A stretch of 64,000 bases of DNA. Source: Triplophysa rosa (taxonomy: Eukaryota; Chordata; Actinopteri; Cypriniformes; Nemacheilidae). The translations under genes were made by a program, and so were the position numbers. A model generated the notes under the pieces. It was not told the DNA's origin. It ran no database searches and was given only the letters and a program-made list of their open reading frames with translations. This document shows, piece by piece, positions 46,760 through 58,960 of the stretch. Numbering within the stretch: position 1 is the stretch's first letter; every line of letters begins with the position of its first letter. The stretch is taken from NCBI RefSeq assembly GCF_024868665.1, contig NC_079900.1, positions 16,901,727 to 16,965,726 on the forward strand, read 5' to 3'.

Positions 46760-47361
46760 ATGGCCTGTTGTAACCAAATGGGGATCACGAGATAAGGATA
46801 CATGGTATTTCTGCACGCGAAAACAGGAAGTGACTGTCAAAGGCCACAGATTGACAAACTGTGTTTCTGTCTGCAGTACAAAAACGTGGATGAGGCATTG
46901 TACCATGTGCGGTATTCATAGTACAGTAAACGGTGGAAAGGTTCTCACCCTAAAGCTTCTTATCCGTTATTCTCCTGAAGCAAAGCCTTTGTCAATACAA
47001 CCTTCCAACAGTTATCCTTTCTACTCCCCACCTGAGATACTCCGTAAAAGTTTTTCACTGCCCACTGCATCTTGCTTCTATTGTGTTTATAACCACGAAT
47101 TTATTTAAATAACTGTAAATTAAATCTGATGCTTTTATTGTAGCAGGATACAATAGCCACGGTAAATATTCTAATAATATTTGTCATATACCTGTATTAT
47201 GTTTACTAATGTGCTACTTATATTTATTTTAATATAAGCCTAAGTTTAATATGTTACTAAGAATGTGTTTTTCCATATAGAGAACACAAGTGTGTCTTAT
47301 CGCTGGGTCTGTTTTCACTGCTATGTACTTGCCAGGGTTCCAAATGCGGCATACTATAATT

Positions 47362-47642
47362 CAGTGGTTCTGAAACTGTGGTCCCCTGGAGGGCCCAAGA
47401 TAGGTCAGGGGGGCACAGTTTTTGTGGCATTTTTTGAAATATATCATAAGTTTTGTGCAATCAAACATCATAAAAATAATACCACAAACCAAAAGAATTG
47501 ATGTTCCAACACTGTATATATACATTGTCACTGGTTTAATTACAATTCTAAGTTTAAGATCTTAAGTCTTTATTTGGGGGGGCCACAAAGCAATGCAACC
47601 CACACAAGGGGGCCTTACATCGGAAAAGTTTGAGAACCACTG
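47362..47642. mobile_element. hAT-type miniature element with perfect target duplication
   Basis: The ends CAGTGGTTCTGAAACTG and AGTTTGAGAACCACTG are inverted repeats. The octamer ctataatt is present on both sides (47354-47361, 47643-47650). Non-coding, 281 bp. It is downstream of card11 and could lie in its 3' UTR. Confidence 0.85.
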
Positions 47643-47718
47643 CTATAATTTAACAGCATTAAATATGAGTCCTTTTTTTTACATTTGAGCTTACTAATGT
47701 AATTTGCATCTTGTAGAA

Positions 47719-47873
47719 CAGGGATCTCCAACCCTGCTCCTGGTGAGCTACCCTCCTTCAAACTGCCGCTCCAACCCTGCTTCAGCACACCTGTCTGAAT
47801 TATCAAGCATTATCATTCATTAGGGTTGGAGCTGAAATCTTCAGCTCACCAGGAGCAGGGTTGGAGACCCCTG
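47719..47873. mobile_element. short fold-back hAT-type element
   Basis: A 155-bp near-perfect hairpin: CAGGGATCTCCAACCC ... GGGTTGGAGACCCCTG, with arms of about 30 bp also sharing 'tgctcctggtgagct'. The flanks ttgtagaa and ttgtaaag agree at six of eight positions. Confidence 0.8.
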
Positions 47874-48599
47874 TTGTAAAGCTTTGTTTTTTTTAGATGT
47901 ATTGTGTTGGAGTCCCTTACAGGTTTCTTTTAAGCGCCCATTAATTGTTCTGTAAGCATGCATTCACCTTCTCAAGAGGATTTTATATGCATAATGTCTA
48001 TTTCTGATAAGTCTAAATATCCCATAGATATAGAATAACTGCATAACCAAGTGTAGCATGTCATCCCGATTGATGCAGATATATACATATGTATATAATA
48101 TAGACGCTTTCATTGGACGCATAGGCCCAAAGCTAACTTCCGGTCTATGTTTGGTTAATATAACAATTTATATTTCATTTATATTGTACATCAACTGTAT
48201 TAAATGACATTAAAACTACTCAACAGTTAATGATTCTTTGCGGAGGTCTACTGGAAGTTAAGTTTGGGCTACATTACGTTTGTTGATGTTGTTTCCGCTA
48301 AAACCGGGTTGACGATATCCGCAGGGTCATTTACTGTACCAGACTGTGGATTGAACTACAGAGCCCCATATTAACATCAATATTTCAGTATTCATTTGCC
48401 CTTAAAATACACTGCATGAACTTGTCAATGTAGAATTATTGATAGCAATATCTTCATTGTCCCAGTCCCCTCCCAAAAAAGCTGATGTAATAGATCCCTA
48501 CAGAGTAGTTTTCTTTTTTATATAGGCCTACATGTTGTTTTGTAAAAGACAGGGGAATATATTTTATGTAGCTGCATGGTGTGTTTTATATAATAAATG

Positions 48600-50267
48600 A
48601 TTGTGAGCCGCACCATTTGTTTTGTGTAATTTGATGTATGGAGCTGAGATTGGTGTTAAAACTGCATTTGTTGTAGAATCATGCATGCTGTGCTTTAGAA
48701 GGAAAGTGACACATTTTTGCAGTTGAAGTGAAAAATGAAAAACAGTCAAAGCGCTTGAAATGAAGAGAAATCCTGGACAGTGTGTGTCATGAGCTGCGCA
48801 GTGGAAATTTCAGTTGCAGCAGACGTCTTTATGTGGTGGTAGTGGTTCCTTTCAGAGTGGTTCACTTGCAGACAACAACTCTGACGGTAAACCAACTTTC
48901 CACTGCGATTGTAAATACAACTCAGAAAGCTCTCGTATCTCTGTATGTTTACTAAAACACAAAGCATTTAATGTAATGCATTTTGTGCTTATTTAAATTA
49001 ATAAGTTCTTATTTAAGTTCTGTTAAAGGGTTGTTACTTTCTTGGGTGATTGGCACTTTTTATTTTGCAGCACTATCCTCCTTGCTTGTTTTAAATACGT
49101 CAGATTGTTTACCGCTTTTAAGATCAATGCATGAAAGCGAAAAGGGGGAAGTAAGATAGGAAAATATCATTTGCACATGAATGCAAATGCATTATGTTTG
49201 AAATGTCTCGAGCAAACAATTCTGGCTTGTGGCAGTGCGCTATACTGATGTTACCCATGCCCTCGATGGTATTACGTAAGAACGTAAACAAATGATTTGG
49301 ATTCCTTATCATCATCCAGCCAAATAGCCTGCCATTCGCAACCACCGCTCAAAGATGCTCTGCAACCTATTCTTTTTCATTTAATGCCTCTCTCATACAG
49401 CTGATCGCTACAGGAAGTGTTGCACACATCGCGAGCGTGTCGCTTTGCTATGGCAGATGGCTTACCAATCTGTTAAACGTGGCAGTCCCTGCATCCATCA
49501 GTCAAATCTGTAAGGGGCGCTGGAGCCGAAATGTCATAAAAGACTCGTTGACTGAGCGTGTCTGTCACCGAGATCAGAACTTTTGCGCCTAGACCATCTG
49601 TATCTGCCGTGCAACGCTGTGATGCTGTGCTTTAACGCTTCCTAATTCACCCACGACTTCATAAGCAATCAGATCCCACTCATCCTTTGTTATGAGAAAC
49701 CAAGGCTTTTCTCTTCTGGCTGTTCACCCAAGCAAATGTTAATATGTTTTCCGCACCGTTAAATATGGTTTCAGGTATGCGGAAAACTTTGTTCCTTTGT
49801 TACAGTCGATTAGAAAAACACATTTTCAAGATCATTGCTTTAATTGGAAAACCTTTGCTTATCAGCTTCACCCTTGGTAACTTGGGTGACTTGTGTTAAT
49901 ATTATCACTTTAGAATGAATACTTTACTTATTTATCGCTGTTCACCAAATACAGTTGCATTAGTCTGAATTCTTTCAGAATTTCTCTCTTGGGAAGTTAA
50001 ACAGCACCCTCTGCAATTCTACACTGAATAAAAACAATTTTTGCTACACGTTCAGTCTAATTGAGTTAATTCAACACGTGATTTTTCATGTTCAGTTATC
50101 TAACGTTCAAGTTGGGATTACATTAATGATTTGTGTTTTGTTATGATAGAATTGTTAAAACTGGGCAGAGGATTTCCAGTTCCCAGAATGCTTTGCGTAC
50201 AACTGCATTGGAGAGTAATTTCTTAACTAGATAGGCTACACTTTCTGAAGAAAAGTTTCTGAAGAAA
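48600..50267. other. intergenic, nothing recognised
   Basis: No gene or clear transposon ends. Short frames only. Confidence 0.35.
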
Positions 50268-51172
50268 ATGTGAGTGGTGCTTGCCCGGCAAAACTCACTG
50301 CAAAAAATGACATTCTTACTGAGTGTCTTTGTCTTGTTTTGTAGTACAAATATCTAAACGTTCTTAAATCAAAATGCAATTACTTGACAAGAAAAGTTGC
50401 CTAAGATATTTGGTCTTGTTTTATGAAAAATAATATAAGAAAGAATTAAGTGAGTTCATGGTATAAACAAGCAAAACAATCTGTCCATGGGGTAAGAAAA
50501 ATAAACATGAATTGAGAAAAAGGTCGAACTAAATTCTACTAAGTTTACTTTTCGCACCCCATGGGCAGATTATTTTGCTTGTTTTTACCATAAACTTACT
50601 TAATTCTTACATTCATTTTCATAAAACAAGGCTAAATATCTTAGTCACATTTCTTGTGAAGTAATTGTATATTGATTTAATAAGTTTGAAATATTTTCAC
50701 TAAAAACAGGACAAAAATGCTTAGTAAGAATGTCATTTTTACAGTGCTCGGATGCTAACATCACGTTTTAACATCAAGTTACCATGATTAAACATGATGT
50801 TAGCCCAAGGGGTACAATTTACACCCCATTGTAAGGTATGTTGTTACAGAGCCTTCCAGCCTCCTCAAACATGGTAAACACATGTTTCTACAAAGTCCTC
50901 TTTTAGAGCTACGAACCGTCAAAGTTTGGCGCAATGTTAAGTCAATGGGATTTTTCGGGTGATAGATCTTTTCTATCGAACACCCTCCGCCCGATCGCTT
51001 ATAAAAGTCATAGCACTCCTCACCTCAGTAAGCCGCTCGATTTGCGCCCTCATTGGGTCTACAACAAACTGTGTGGGATGCGCCGAAAAAAAAAGTGGAA
51101 AATAATAATTATTATTATAATATGCTCGCAAGAAAGTAATAGTGATGCTTTGTATTCTGCAAGCACCACTAA
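50268..51172. mobile_element. element with AGTGRTGCTT ends, copy 1
   Basis: The left end is tgAGTGGTGCTTGC and the right end is GCAAGCACCACTAATTAA, a 12-bp inverted repeat. The interior segment 50805-51060 matches the 365-bp unit found twice at 55770-56500 ('acaccccattgt', 'gttaagtcaatgggattttt'). A separate fold-back element (50296-50746) has landed near the left end. Superfamily unknown. Confidence 0.65.
50296..50746. mobile_element. fold-back element with CACTGCAAAAAATGACATTC ends
   Basis: The left end starts cactgcaaaaaatgacattc and the right end is gaatgtcatttttacagtg, an inverted repeat of about 24 bp. The arms remain complementary far inward ('gtcttgttttatgaaaa' against 'ttttcataaaacaag'). 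Non-coding. Confidence 0.75.
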
Positions 51173-51460
51173 TTAAGTGTTGTTCTATGTGTCATTTCAA
51201 ACCTGTATGACTTTTTTTCTTCTGCACAACACAAAAGAAAATATTTTGAAGAAAGTTGTTTACCAAACATCACTGGCCCCCATTCACTTTTATTGTATTG
51301 ACACAAAACCAATGCAAGTGATAGTCCAGTTATCAACATTCTCCAAAATATCTTCTTTTGTGTTCTGCAGAAGAAAGAAAGTCATCATGCAGGTTTGAAA
51401 TGACAAGAGGATGACAGAATGCTGACAGAATTTTTATTTTAGGGTGAAATATCACTTTAA
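51173..51460. mobile_element. TTAA fold-back element, copy 6 (5'-truncated)
   Basis: It has 'catttcaaacctgtatgac', 'aacacaaaagaaaatatttt' and the complementary right arm, and ends agggtgaaatatcacttTAA. The first roughly 45 bp of the family are missing, although a TTAA is present at 51173. It abuts the right end of the preceding element. Confidence 0.65.
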
Positions 51461-51462
51461 GC

Positions 51463-51600
51463 TCAGTTAAAAGTCCAGTGTGTAATTTTTTGGAGGATGT
51501 ATTGACAGAAATGCAATATAATATACACAACTATGTCTTATACAATTAAGACCCGATTGTATTATCTACATACACCGTACTTTGGGCGACCCGAGTTGGA
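51463..51600 (+). repeat. partial repeat 'tccagtgtgtaattttt', plus copy
   Basis: This fragment matches the complement of 52960-53091, including 'tttttggaggat' and 'tattgacagaaat'. The two lie in opposite orientation about 1.2 kb apart and could pair as a large stem. Confidence 0.6.
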
Positions 51601-52231
51601 GTCCTGTTCCCCTTTTTCATGTCTCTCTCTCCACTCTCCTGCCCAACATAAAGCAGTAAAAAAGGCCAAAAACATAAACTTTTGCATGTAAAAACTGGGC
51701 AACATTAACATAGATACATTATGCTGAGTAAGCACAACTTTAATATGTGCAACCGATGTACATACTTTTTATGTTAATCCAACATATTTTTTCTGTTTAA
51801 TAACAAATATTTTTTTTCATTGTGTCCATCAGTTATGGATTGTGAACGCAAATAGACCTCTATTCATGACACTTATAGTTCATGTAAATGATTATGCTAG
51901 AATCAGAAAGTGTTGCTTTATTTGTATAATTAGACATTTTAATAAAAATTTGAATCCAGCCACAGTCCACATAAACCACATGCCCGCTGGGTTTAGTTTA
52001 CCTCTTATCTCATATAATTAGAACAGACGAAGCTTTGAATCACATTCTAATAATTTCTGTCTGTTTCACTTTATGAATCCCTAATATATATTTCTAATAT
52101 CTAATCTATATATTTGTCAAATGTTTGTTCCAGTAAAGATTATATCATCCCTGCGTTGCTTTGTTTAAAATATTGTTTGGATATTACCTTTAATAACTGT
52201 CACATCTTTGGAAACAAGGTGAAAAATAATT

Positions 52232-52509
52232 GGGGCAGTCGTGGCCTAATGGTTAGAGTCGGACTCGTGACCAGTAGGTTGCCGGTTCAATCCTCAGGGC
52301 CAGCATGTAATGACTGAGGTGCCCTTGAGCAAGGCACCTTACCCCTACTTGCTCCCCGGGCGCTGCAGTGATAGCTGCCCACTGCTCCGGGTGTACGTGT
52401 GTTCACCACTTGCTGTGCGTGTGTTCACTACTCTCTGGATGGGTTAAATGCAGAGGTCACATTTCGGGTATGGGTCACCATACTTGACAAATAGGTCACT
52501 TCACTTCAC
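52232..52509 (+). mobile_element. tRNA-derived SINE of HE1-like type
   Basis: A tRNA-like head has the A box TGGCCTAATGG and the B box GGTTCAATCC. A body with 'gaggtgcccttgagcaaggc', 'ctgcccactgctccgggtg' and 'atgggttaaatgcagagg' follows, ending at a 'gtcacttcact' tail. This is the layout of the HE1/related fish SINE family as I know it. The assignment to HE1 is from memory of the family. Confidence 0.8.
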
Positions 52510-52699
52510 AAATAACTTTTTAATTACTAAGCTGATAAAGTCAATCTTCTGATTCTTTAAGTACATGTGTCAGATGCCAACACATACTGTTCCAACATTG
52601 TTCTAATTAAATCACTTTAATAGACATGAATGATAATAGACCATGTAATAGACATGTACAAAGCAAACAAGCTGATTTCTTATTTACCTTTCACTTCAG

Positions 52700-53091
52700 G
52701 CAAATCTTATTAATGGAGCAATGTGGAGATTTTAGCGGCATCTAGTGGTGAGGTTGTGAATTGCAACTAACGGCTCACTCCACCCCTCCGTTTCAAAGCA
52801 CTATGGTGACTCAAAACTGAGATGTTGCTGTGTTTTCACTTCTTTGCCGAAGGAGATAACGTATTTACGTTGAGCAGTTTGTCCGAGCAGGGCTACTGTA
52901 GAAACAACATGGAGAATTCCATGTAAGGTTACCCGTGGTGTATGTAAATAGAAATAGCTCATTCTAAGGTAATAAAAACAGAACCCTTCATTATGTAAGC
53001 TCTTTATATACCTCTGAACACATAGTCTTGTATATTGTATTTTATTTCTGTCAATAGATCCTCCAAAAAATCGCAAACTGGACCTTTAAAT
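52700..53091 (-). repeat. dispersed repeat, minus copy
   Basis: It runs on the minus strand from 'tttaaaggtccag' (53091) through 'atgagctatttctatttac' to 'gatgccgctaaaatc' (near 52735). A truncated plus copy is at 51463. It ends in TTTAAA/TTAA-like sequence on one side. Non-coding. Confidence 0.6.
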
Positions 53092-54534
53092 GAATGACCA
53101 GTCCTGTGATGATGTAAAGCTATCAGTGCGATTTCCATGGTCCTCCACTGGTGCCCCTGCTTGGTAGCACCAGTAGCATGGTAAGAAAAAGTGGCCGGAT
53201 GTAATAGTTATTTCTGATTTAACCTGCATTCACACCCTCCACATGACTGCTATGAAGTGCTATTATAGCCAATGAGAAGTACTGATATTTGTATATTTGT
53301 GTGTTGCTTTCTGATTTGGTGATCAATATGTGTAATCATGGTCTGAAAGCCTCTTCAGCTGTCATTTGTGTGGATGTTGATTTCATTTTTCCTCCAAAAC
53401 CCAGTCCAATTAACCTCCTGCTTGAACATCAACTTGAAAGCTTTTCCATTAAATGTCTTCTTTGTGCACATCAACTCCACAAACAGGTTTAAGAACTCTG
53501 CATCGGGCAACAGTAATCCGTTTCTTCCTTGGCCATGAACGAATGAAAAAGTCACTATTTATATGCTAATTTCAGAAGTCTTTATTCACATGTTAGTGGT
53601 CAGTGGCACAATATTAGCCCGTTCACTTTCTGCTCCTGTGGTGTTAATGAGGAAATGTCTTTGTGGTGCTTCGGTATTGTGGTGGGCTTTTAATTTAACA
53701 TTTAATCATGAAAAGATTGTAGAATATGTTGACAGTACTGTATATATATATTATATTTTGGCATGTGATTAAAAGGTCACAAAACACTGTAACAGCAAAA
53801 AGCAACAATAATGATCACACATTTCTTCTTTGACAAGAGCTTTGATAAATGTGCTCATTATAGTTTTTTTACCTGCGAGTGAGACTGTACACTTTACTTT
53901 TCTGTCTCTGGTTTACCTTCATAAATCTAGCGGACAGAGTTCATCTTCATCATAACAAGCGATGTATATGCATGAGGAAAATATGATTTAAAGCAAATGT
54001 TCAAAAGTAAGCACAGGTTAACACTGCCCTCTGCTGAGTGAACAGCTATGATGACGTTTTGAAAGCAACAGGCAACACGAGGAGTCTTTCTCTGCCCTCA
54101 GAGGCTATCCTACCATATCTGAAAACAAAATCAAGTGCTTGTGATTTTTTCCATTTTTAAAGCATTACTGATACATTTAGTGTTGATAGTTTCTGCCCGC
54201 CTCACTCACTGTCAAACCAAATGTAAGATGTTTTAAATGATCTTGAAAAGTTTCATTAGTAACACACAGGAGGATTATTTGTCTTCCTATCATAAATCTT
54301 ATTTATATCCATTCCCTTACATCTTCGTGAGGGCCCGGGGATATATCATATGGTAATGCATATTCCAAAATATTGGGGGAAAGTAAAAATGGACAGGTCC
54401 TAAATTAAACCAATCACGAATCATAAATCTTCTTCCTCACATTGACATCATTTAGCTGAATATTATTTTATTGTTCTTCTGGGGGTCCTATAAAATGTAA
54501 AATCTTCTTAAAAGTATTTCTGCATGTATTGACT
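53092..54534. other. intergenic, nothing recognised
   Basis: No gene or repeat that I can name. A 67-codon frame at 53289-53492 has no supporting context. Confidence 0.35.
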
Positions 54535-54911
54535 TTAAAGAAACAGTTCACCCAAAAATGAAAATTCTGTCACAGTTGGTCCAAACCTCTATAGTACATT
54601 TCTTTGTTTGGTTGAACACAGAGAAAGATATTTTGAAACAAACAGTTCTTGGCCACCATTGACTACCATAGTAGGAAAAATCTCAATGGAAGAAAAGTGC
54701 CCCAGAACTGTTTGCTGTCCTACATTTTCTAAAATATCTTCCTTTCAACAGAACAATTTTTTTTAAATTTTCAATGGGGTCCAAAACGGTTTGTTTTCAA
54801 GCATTCTTCCAAATATATTTCTCTGTGCTCATCAGAACAAAGAAATGTATACAGATTTGGAACAACTCAAAGGTGAGTAAATGATGAGGTTTTTTTGGGG
54901 GGTGAACATCC
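54535..54911. mobile_element. TTAA fold-back element, copy 7
   Basis: It begins ttaaagaaacagttcaccc and ends near ggggtgaacatcc, with the right TTAA lost. The arms pair around 'ccattgactaccatagtag' style sequence. Confidence 0.7.
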
Positions 54912-55042
54912 ATTCTGGGATAAATGTTAATTTTCACAACAGCTGCCTTGCCTCAAAAAGACTAATTTAGTGATGACACCCTCCGTATAAGATGGCACTT
55001 AAAAGAAAAGGTAAACTAGATAGTACATTTTCCAAAGAAACT

Positions 55043-56532
55043 GTGAGTGATGCTTTCGTGGCAAACCGCGGAACTCGGCACTAGGGTGATGACACTTTAA
55101 GTACTAATGAATCTAACCAACCCCAATGACTCTAAGATGTTCTGATACAGAGATATAGGTCTTGCTAAACGGTTGCTAGGCTAATGTGTTTGGTTGCTAT
55201 GGGCGTGGCTTGGCATCTGCCAATTGATAATACTCTAACCTATGAGTGAAACGAACCAACTCCCATGTCTGTACGATATTCCTATGCAGAGATATTTGCA
55301 TTGCTAAATGGTTGCTAGGCTAACCTGTTTGGTTGCTATGGGCGTGGCTTAGCATCTGCCAATAGATAATGCTCTAAGCTATGAGTGAAACGAACCAACT
55401 CCCATCTCTCTACGATGTTCCGATGCAGAGATATAGGTATTGCTAAACGGTTGCTAGGCTGACATGTTTTGTTGCTTCATGATGATCCTGGGACACTGAT
55501 TGGTTGCCTGAGTAAAACGAGCCCACCCCCTTGTCTCTATGACACTGTGTTGCAAAGATATCCACCTGAACCTTTTATAATGGGAGCCTATGGGATCGGT
55601 TGCTAGGTTGCTGTAAATGGTTGCTATGGGCGTGGCTTAATAACTTCATAACGATCATGGCACACTGATTGGTAGCCTGAGTAAAATGAGCCCACCCCCT
55701 TGTCTCTAAGTGGTTGTACTGCTAAGATATTCAACACGGGACGTTTTACGCCTTATATGGGCATGCTATGGGAAATTTTGGGAGGCTCTTACACCCCAGG
55801 GGTACAACTTACACCCCATTGTGAGTGATGTTCTTACAGAGCCTGATAGCCTCTTCAAATCGTGTATTATTTTCATGTTTCTACGATATCCTCACTCGGA
55901 GCTACGACCCGTCAAAGTTGGGTGCAATGTTAAGTCAATGGGATTTTTCAGGTTTTTATTCGCCCCCCATCGCACCCCTCTCACCCGATTGCTTCCAAAA
56001 GTCATCACACACCATTTCTCAATGGGCTGCTCGATTTGATGTAGTCATTCATGGGTCCAAAGTGAAAAAATAACGCGTGAATATATAGGTATCTAGGTTT
56101 TGAATGGGAGTCTATGGGCGCCATTATAAGTATATGGAAATTTTGGGAGGCTCTCACACCCCAGGGGTGCAATTTACACCCCATTGTGAGTTAAGTTCTT
56201 ATAGAGCCTGATAACCCCTTCAAATCGTGTATTATTTTCATGTTTCTACGATGTCCTCGCTCGGAGCTACGATCCCTCAAAGTTGGGCGCAATGTTAAGT
56301 CAATGGGATTTTTCGGGTGGTTTTTCGCCCCCCTATCGCACCCCCCCCACCCGATCGCTTATAAAAGTCATAGCACACCATTCCCGAATAGGCCCGTCGA
56401 TGTGATGTATTCATTCATGGGTCTACGTCAAAACGTGCGGGACAAGTAGCGTGCCAAACTTTACAACAAGAATAATTATAAGAAGTATGTATGTTCGAAT
56501 AACAATAGTTATGCTTTTTCAAAGCATCACTA
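55043..56532. mobile_element. element with AGTGRTGCTT ends, copy 2, with two tandem arrays
   Basis: The left end is gtgAGTGATGCTTTCG and the right end is CAAAGCATCACTA. Inside are three copies of a 139-bp unit starting at 55139, 55278 and 55417 ('cagagatat', 'ggttgctaggct', 'tatgggcgtggc'). A more loosely related block follows, and then two copies of a 365-bp unit (aaattttgggaggctct at 55773 and 56138). There is no transposase. Copy 1 is at 50268-51172. The ends do not match CACTA elements, which start with the opposite strand of this motif. Confidence 0.7.
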
Positions 56533-56784
56533 AATATAATGCTGGTGAATGATGTAAGACCAGCAGGGGGTGCTCGCTAAGTGATCTGTGTGATGGTGAG
56601 GAAATATTACAATGAATTTTATAAGTAGTGTTGTCAGGGAGTAATAAATAAAATAATATTTTTATTATTGAAAAGAGTAACGAACAATGAGTAATATATT
56701 AAATTGTTTGAGTAACAAGCCGAACATTAGACACAGCTACAGCATAATAGTAATGACATAAACACGTTTGTTCAGCATACCCTT

Positions 56785-57104
56785 ACGAAAATGAACCATG
56801 TATACCTCATGTTGTTCCAAACCTGTATACATTTCTTTGTTCTTTCTTTGTTCTGGTGAACACAAAGGAAGATATTTGGAAGAATGTCAGTAACCAAACA
56901 GATCTCATCTCCCATTTACTGCCATAATAGGGAAAATAAATGCTATGAGAGTCAATGGGAGATAAGATCTGTTTGGTTACTGACATTCTTCCAAATATCT
57001 TCCTAAATGTTTAGCAGAACAAAGAAATTTATACAGGCTTGGAACAACCTGAGGGTGAGTAAATGATGACAGAATTTTCCTTTTTGGGTGCACTATCCCT
57101 TTAA
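56785..57104. mobile_element. TTAA fold-back element, copy 8
   Basis: The left terminus is eroded. The arms 'aagatatttggaagaatgtcagt' (in part) and its complement 'actgacattcttccaaatatc' are clear. The right end is gtgcactatccctttaa, with TTAA at 57101-57104. Confidence 0.7.
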
Positions 57105-57149
57105 CTATCCAATATGATTTATATACAAGTAATGTTATAGGTTACCTGT

Positions 57150-58960
57150 TCACTGAAACCAGGGATGACGCTCAATCTCCTCCAAACTTGGCTGATTATC
57201 TGGATTTTTATCAAGACATCATTGGAGCAGGTATCGACATTCTGTTAAGCAAAACATATAGTCCTTGTCTTCAACAATACAGAAGAGCAAATCACTCCCT
57301 TGTTAAGTCTCTTGATCTTGCCTTTAGAGAGGAAATCCGGTAAAACAGGTTCATTCTTGATGATTTCCATAATGCCGGAGAACGGGACTGAACCGGACAG
57401 AATTTCATACAGTGTTATGCCAGATACGGATCAGGACGCTCCAGGATCAGAGCATAATGTTTTGGCTGCTCGAACCACTCCAAAAGGCGCACGATGTTGG
57501 GACAGGCCGGAGGTGCACTCACATGTAGTAATAATGCCACCTCCAATGGTATTGAACCCTGCAATATAGAAAGATGTTCCTAGTTCCAAGATTTTGAAGG
57601 CTGAATTCAGATGTACAGTGACCCCAAAAAATGTGGAAAGATCCAAATGGATTTGGCACATGCAAACAAATGTTACTAGTACAATGGACATGTTTTACAA
57701 CCAAACATTTTCCAAATTCTTTCTTTCTTCATTTTAAACACAACACTGAACTAATTTTCATTTCAAATTGAAGAAATGTCTTTATTTATGTTTTGTGTGC
57801 TATTGATATTTTGTTTTTGATATTATTTAATACAAAGACATTCATAAATTAACATGCATAGTGTAGGTGTAGGGCTCTACACTGTGACCATTTCAGTCAC
57901 ATTTGCGACTGGAAATTAACCGTGAAAAAATATTTAGGCGCACTGGGGCGACTGACCCGATCTAAACTCATAACCCATTTAAATACAATCAAATGCCTCC
58001 ATGTACAGTATATTACATGACATTATGCACTGCGATCAGCTGTTTCTGTTTGTCTGTATTCTGTGGTGGACAGTGGGCTACAGTATAGTAATGTTATTCA
58101 GTTAAACTTGGCGTAGTGATATGAAACTGTAATGTGGTTGGAACTACTGGAACTACTTAATAGGTGTGCGCTTCCTGAAAAACAATGCACACCCTTAGAA
58201 TGTTCGCCAGCCAATCACAATGAAGCATTCAACAGCCCCCTTGGTACAATCAATAATAACCAATAAGCTTAGTTTATCACGCTTTCCCAAACTTTGTCTG
58301 TGCTCCTAAAAAAATAAGTTACTGTAGAGCCCTGAGGTATGTGAATATTTTTTGGGTTACTGTAAATGTTAAATACAGAGATTTAAAGTGGAACTTACCT
58401 TATCAGAGTCCTCCACCTTTTTTGCCAACTCTTTAGGCATGTATTTGATGGCAACCTGCAGAGCAAAAAACAAAGACAGACTTACAGACTGTTTCTGTGT
58501 TAGTGTGAAAAAATTTTGGTTGTGAAAACTGTACTGTTGCTTTTTGGTTCTGCTGACATAAATTCTAAAAACAAAATCCTAATAGCTGTTTAAGAAACGA
58601 CTTACTTGCAATCCATCGGATATGCGGGTCCCAGCATACCCGGTGCCAAATCCACCTTCCCCCAGTAAAAGACCTTGTAAATATGGCAGTCCTTTCAGGA
58701 GAAAACATGTCAGGGTAAAATACTAACAAAATATAAAATATAATATAATACAATTTATTTCATGTACTGTAAACCTAGTCTTACCTTCAATGGCATGGAA
58801 GTCGCTTTGAGGTTTCTGAGGTCTCTGTGCATTATCCTCTTGTGCCTGTACAGTGGATTATGATGGCAGCTGCTCTGAACTTCTTGTCTTCTGCAAACTT
58901 TATTTTGGAGTCTTCCGCACATCTCCCTTTCTTTCCTGAGCAACATATCCTTTCTGCAAG
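57150..58960 (-). pseudogene. pim-like serine/threonine kinase pseudogene
   Basis: Minus-strand exons can be joined: about 58960-58785, 58691-58606, 58455-58399, 57558-57323 and 57241-57150. They give a glycine-rich loop (LLLGEGGFGTGYAG), the ATP-lysine strand VAIKYMPKELAKK, CPNIVRLLEWFEQP and LILERPDPYL. A frameshifted join then leads to ITLYEILSGSVPFSG, and the end is NPDNQPSLEEIERHPWFQ. This is the pattern of the expanded fish pim kinase family. Roughly 110 residues are missing at about 57427, including the HRD catalytic loop, the DFG motif and the activation segment. A Trp codon is TGA at 57219-57221. The N-terminal exon has stops unless splicing starts at 58845. One donor is GC (57322). 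Most splice sites are otherwise intact, so a transcript is possible but no active kinase. Confidence 0.85.
57871..58334. mobile_element. hAT-like element inside the pim pseudogene
   Basis: The termini agggctctacactgt and actgtagagccct are inverted repeats. It lies between pseudogene exons 58399-58455 and 57323-57558. The target duplication is unclear. Confidence 0.6.

Noticed and set aside
55020..56540. CACTA (EnSpm) assignment for the AGTGRTGCTT element
   Set aside because: CACTA elements start with CACTA and end with TAGTG. Here the right end reads ...CACTA and the left end starts with AGTG, the reverse arrangement.
58755..58946. Minus-strand frame with HRDLRN, which looks like a kinase catalytic loop
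   Set aside because: That frame enters the next exon in a phase that gives nonsense. The other frame, phase 1, gives the genuine glycine-rich loop. The HRD-like string is chance in the N-terminal exon.
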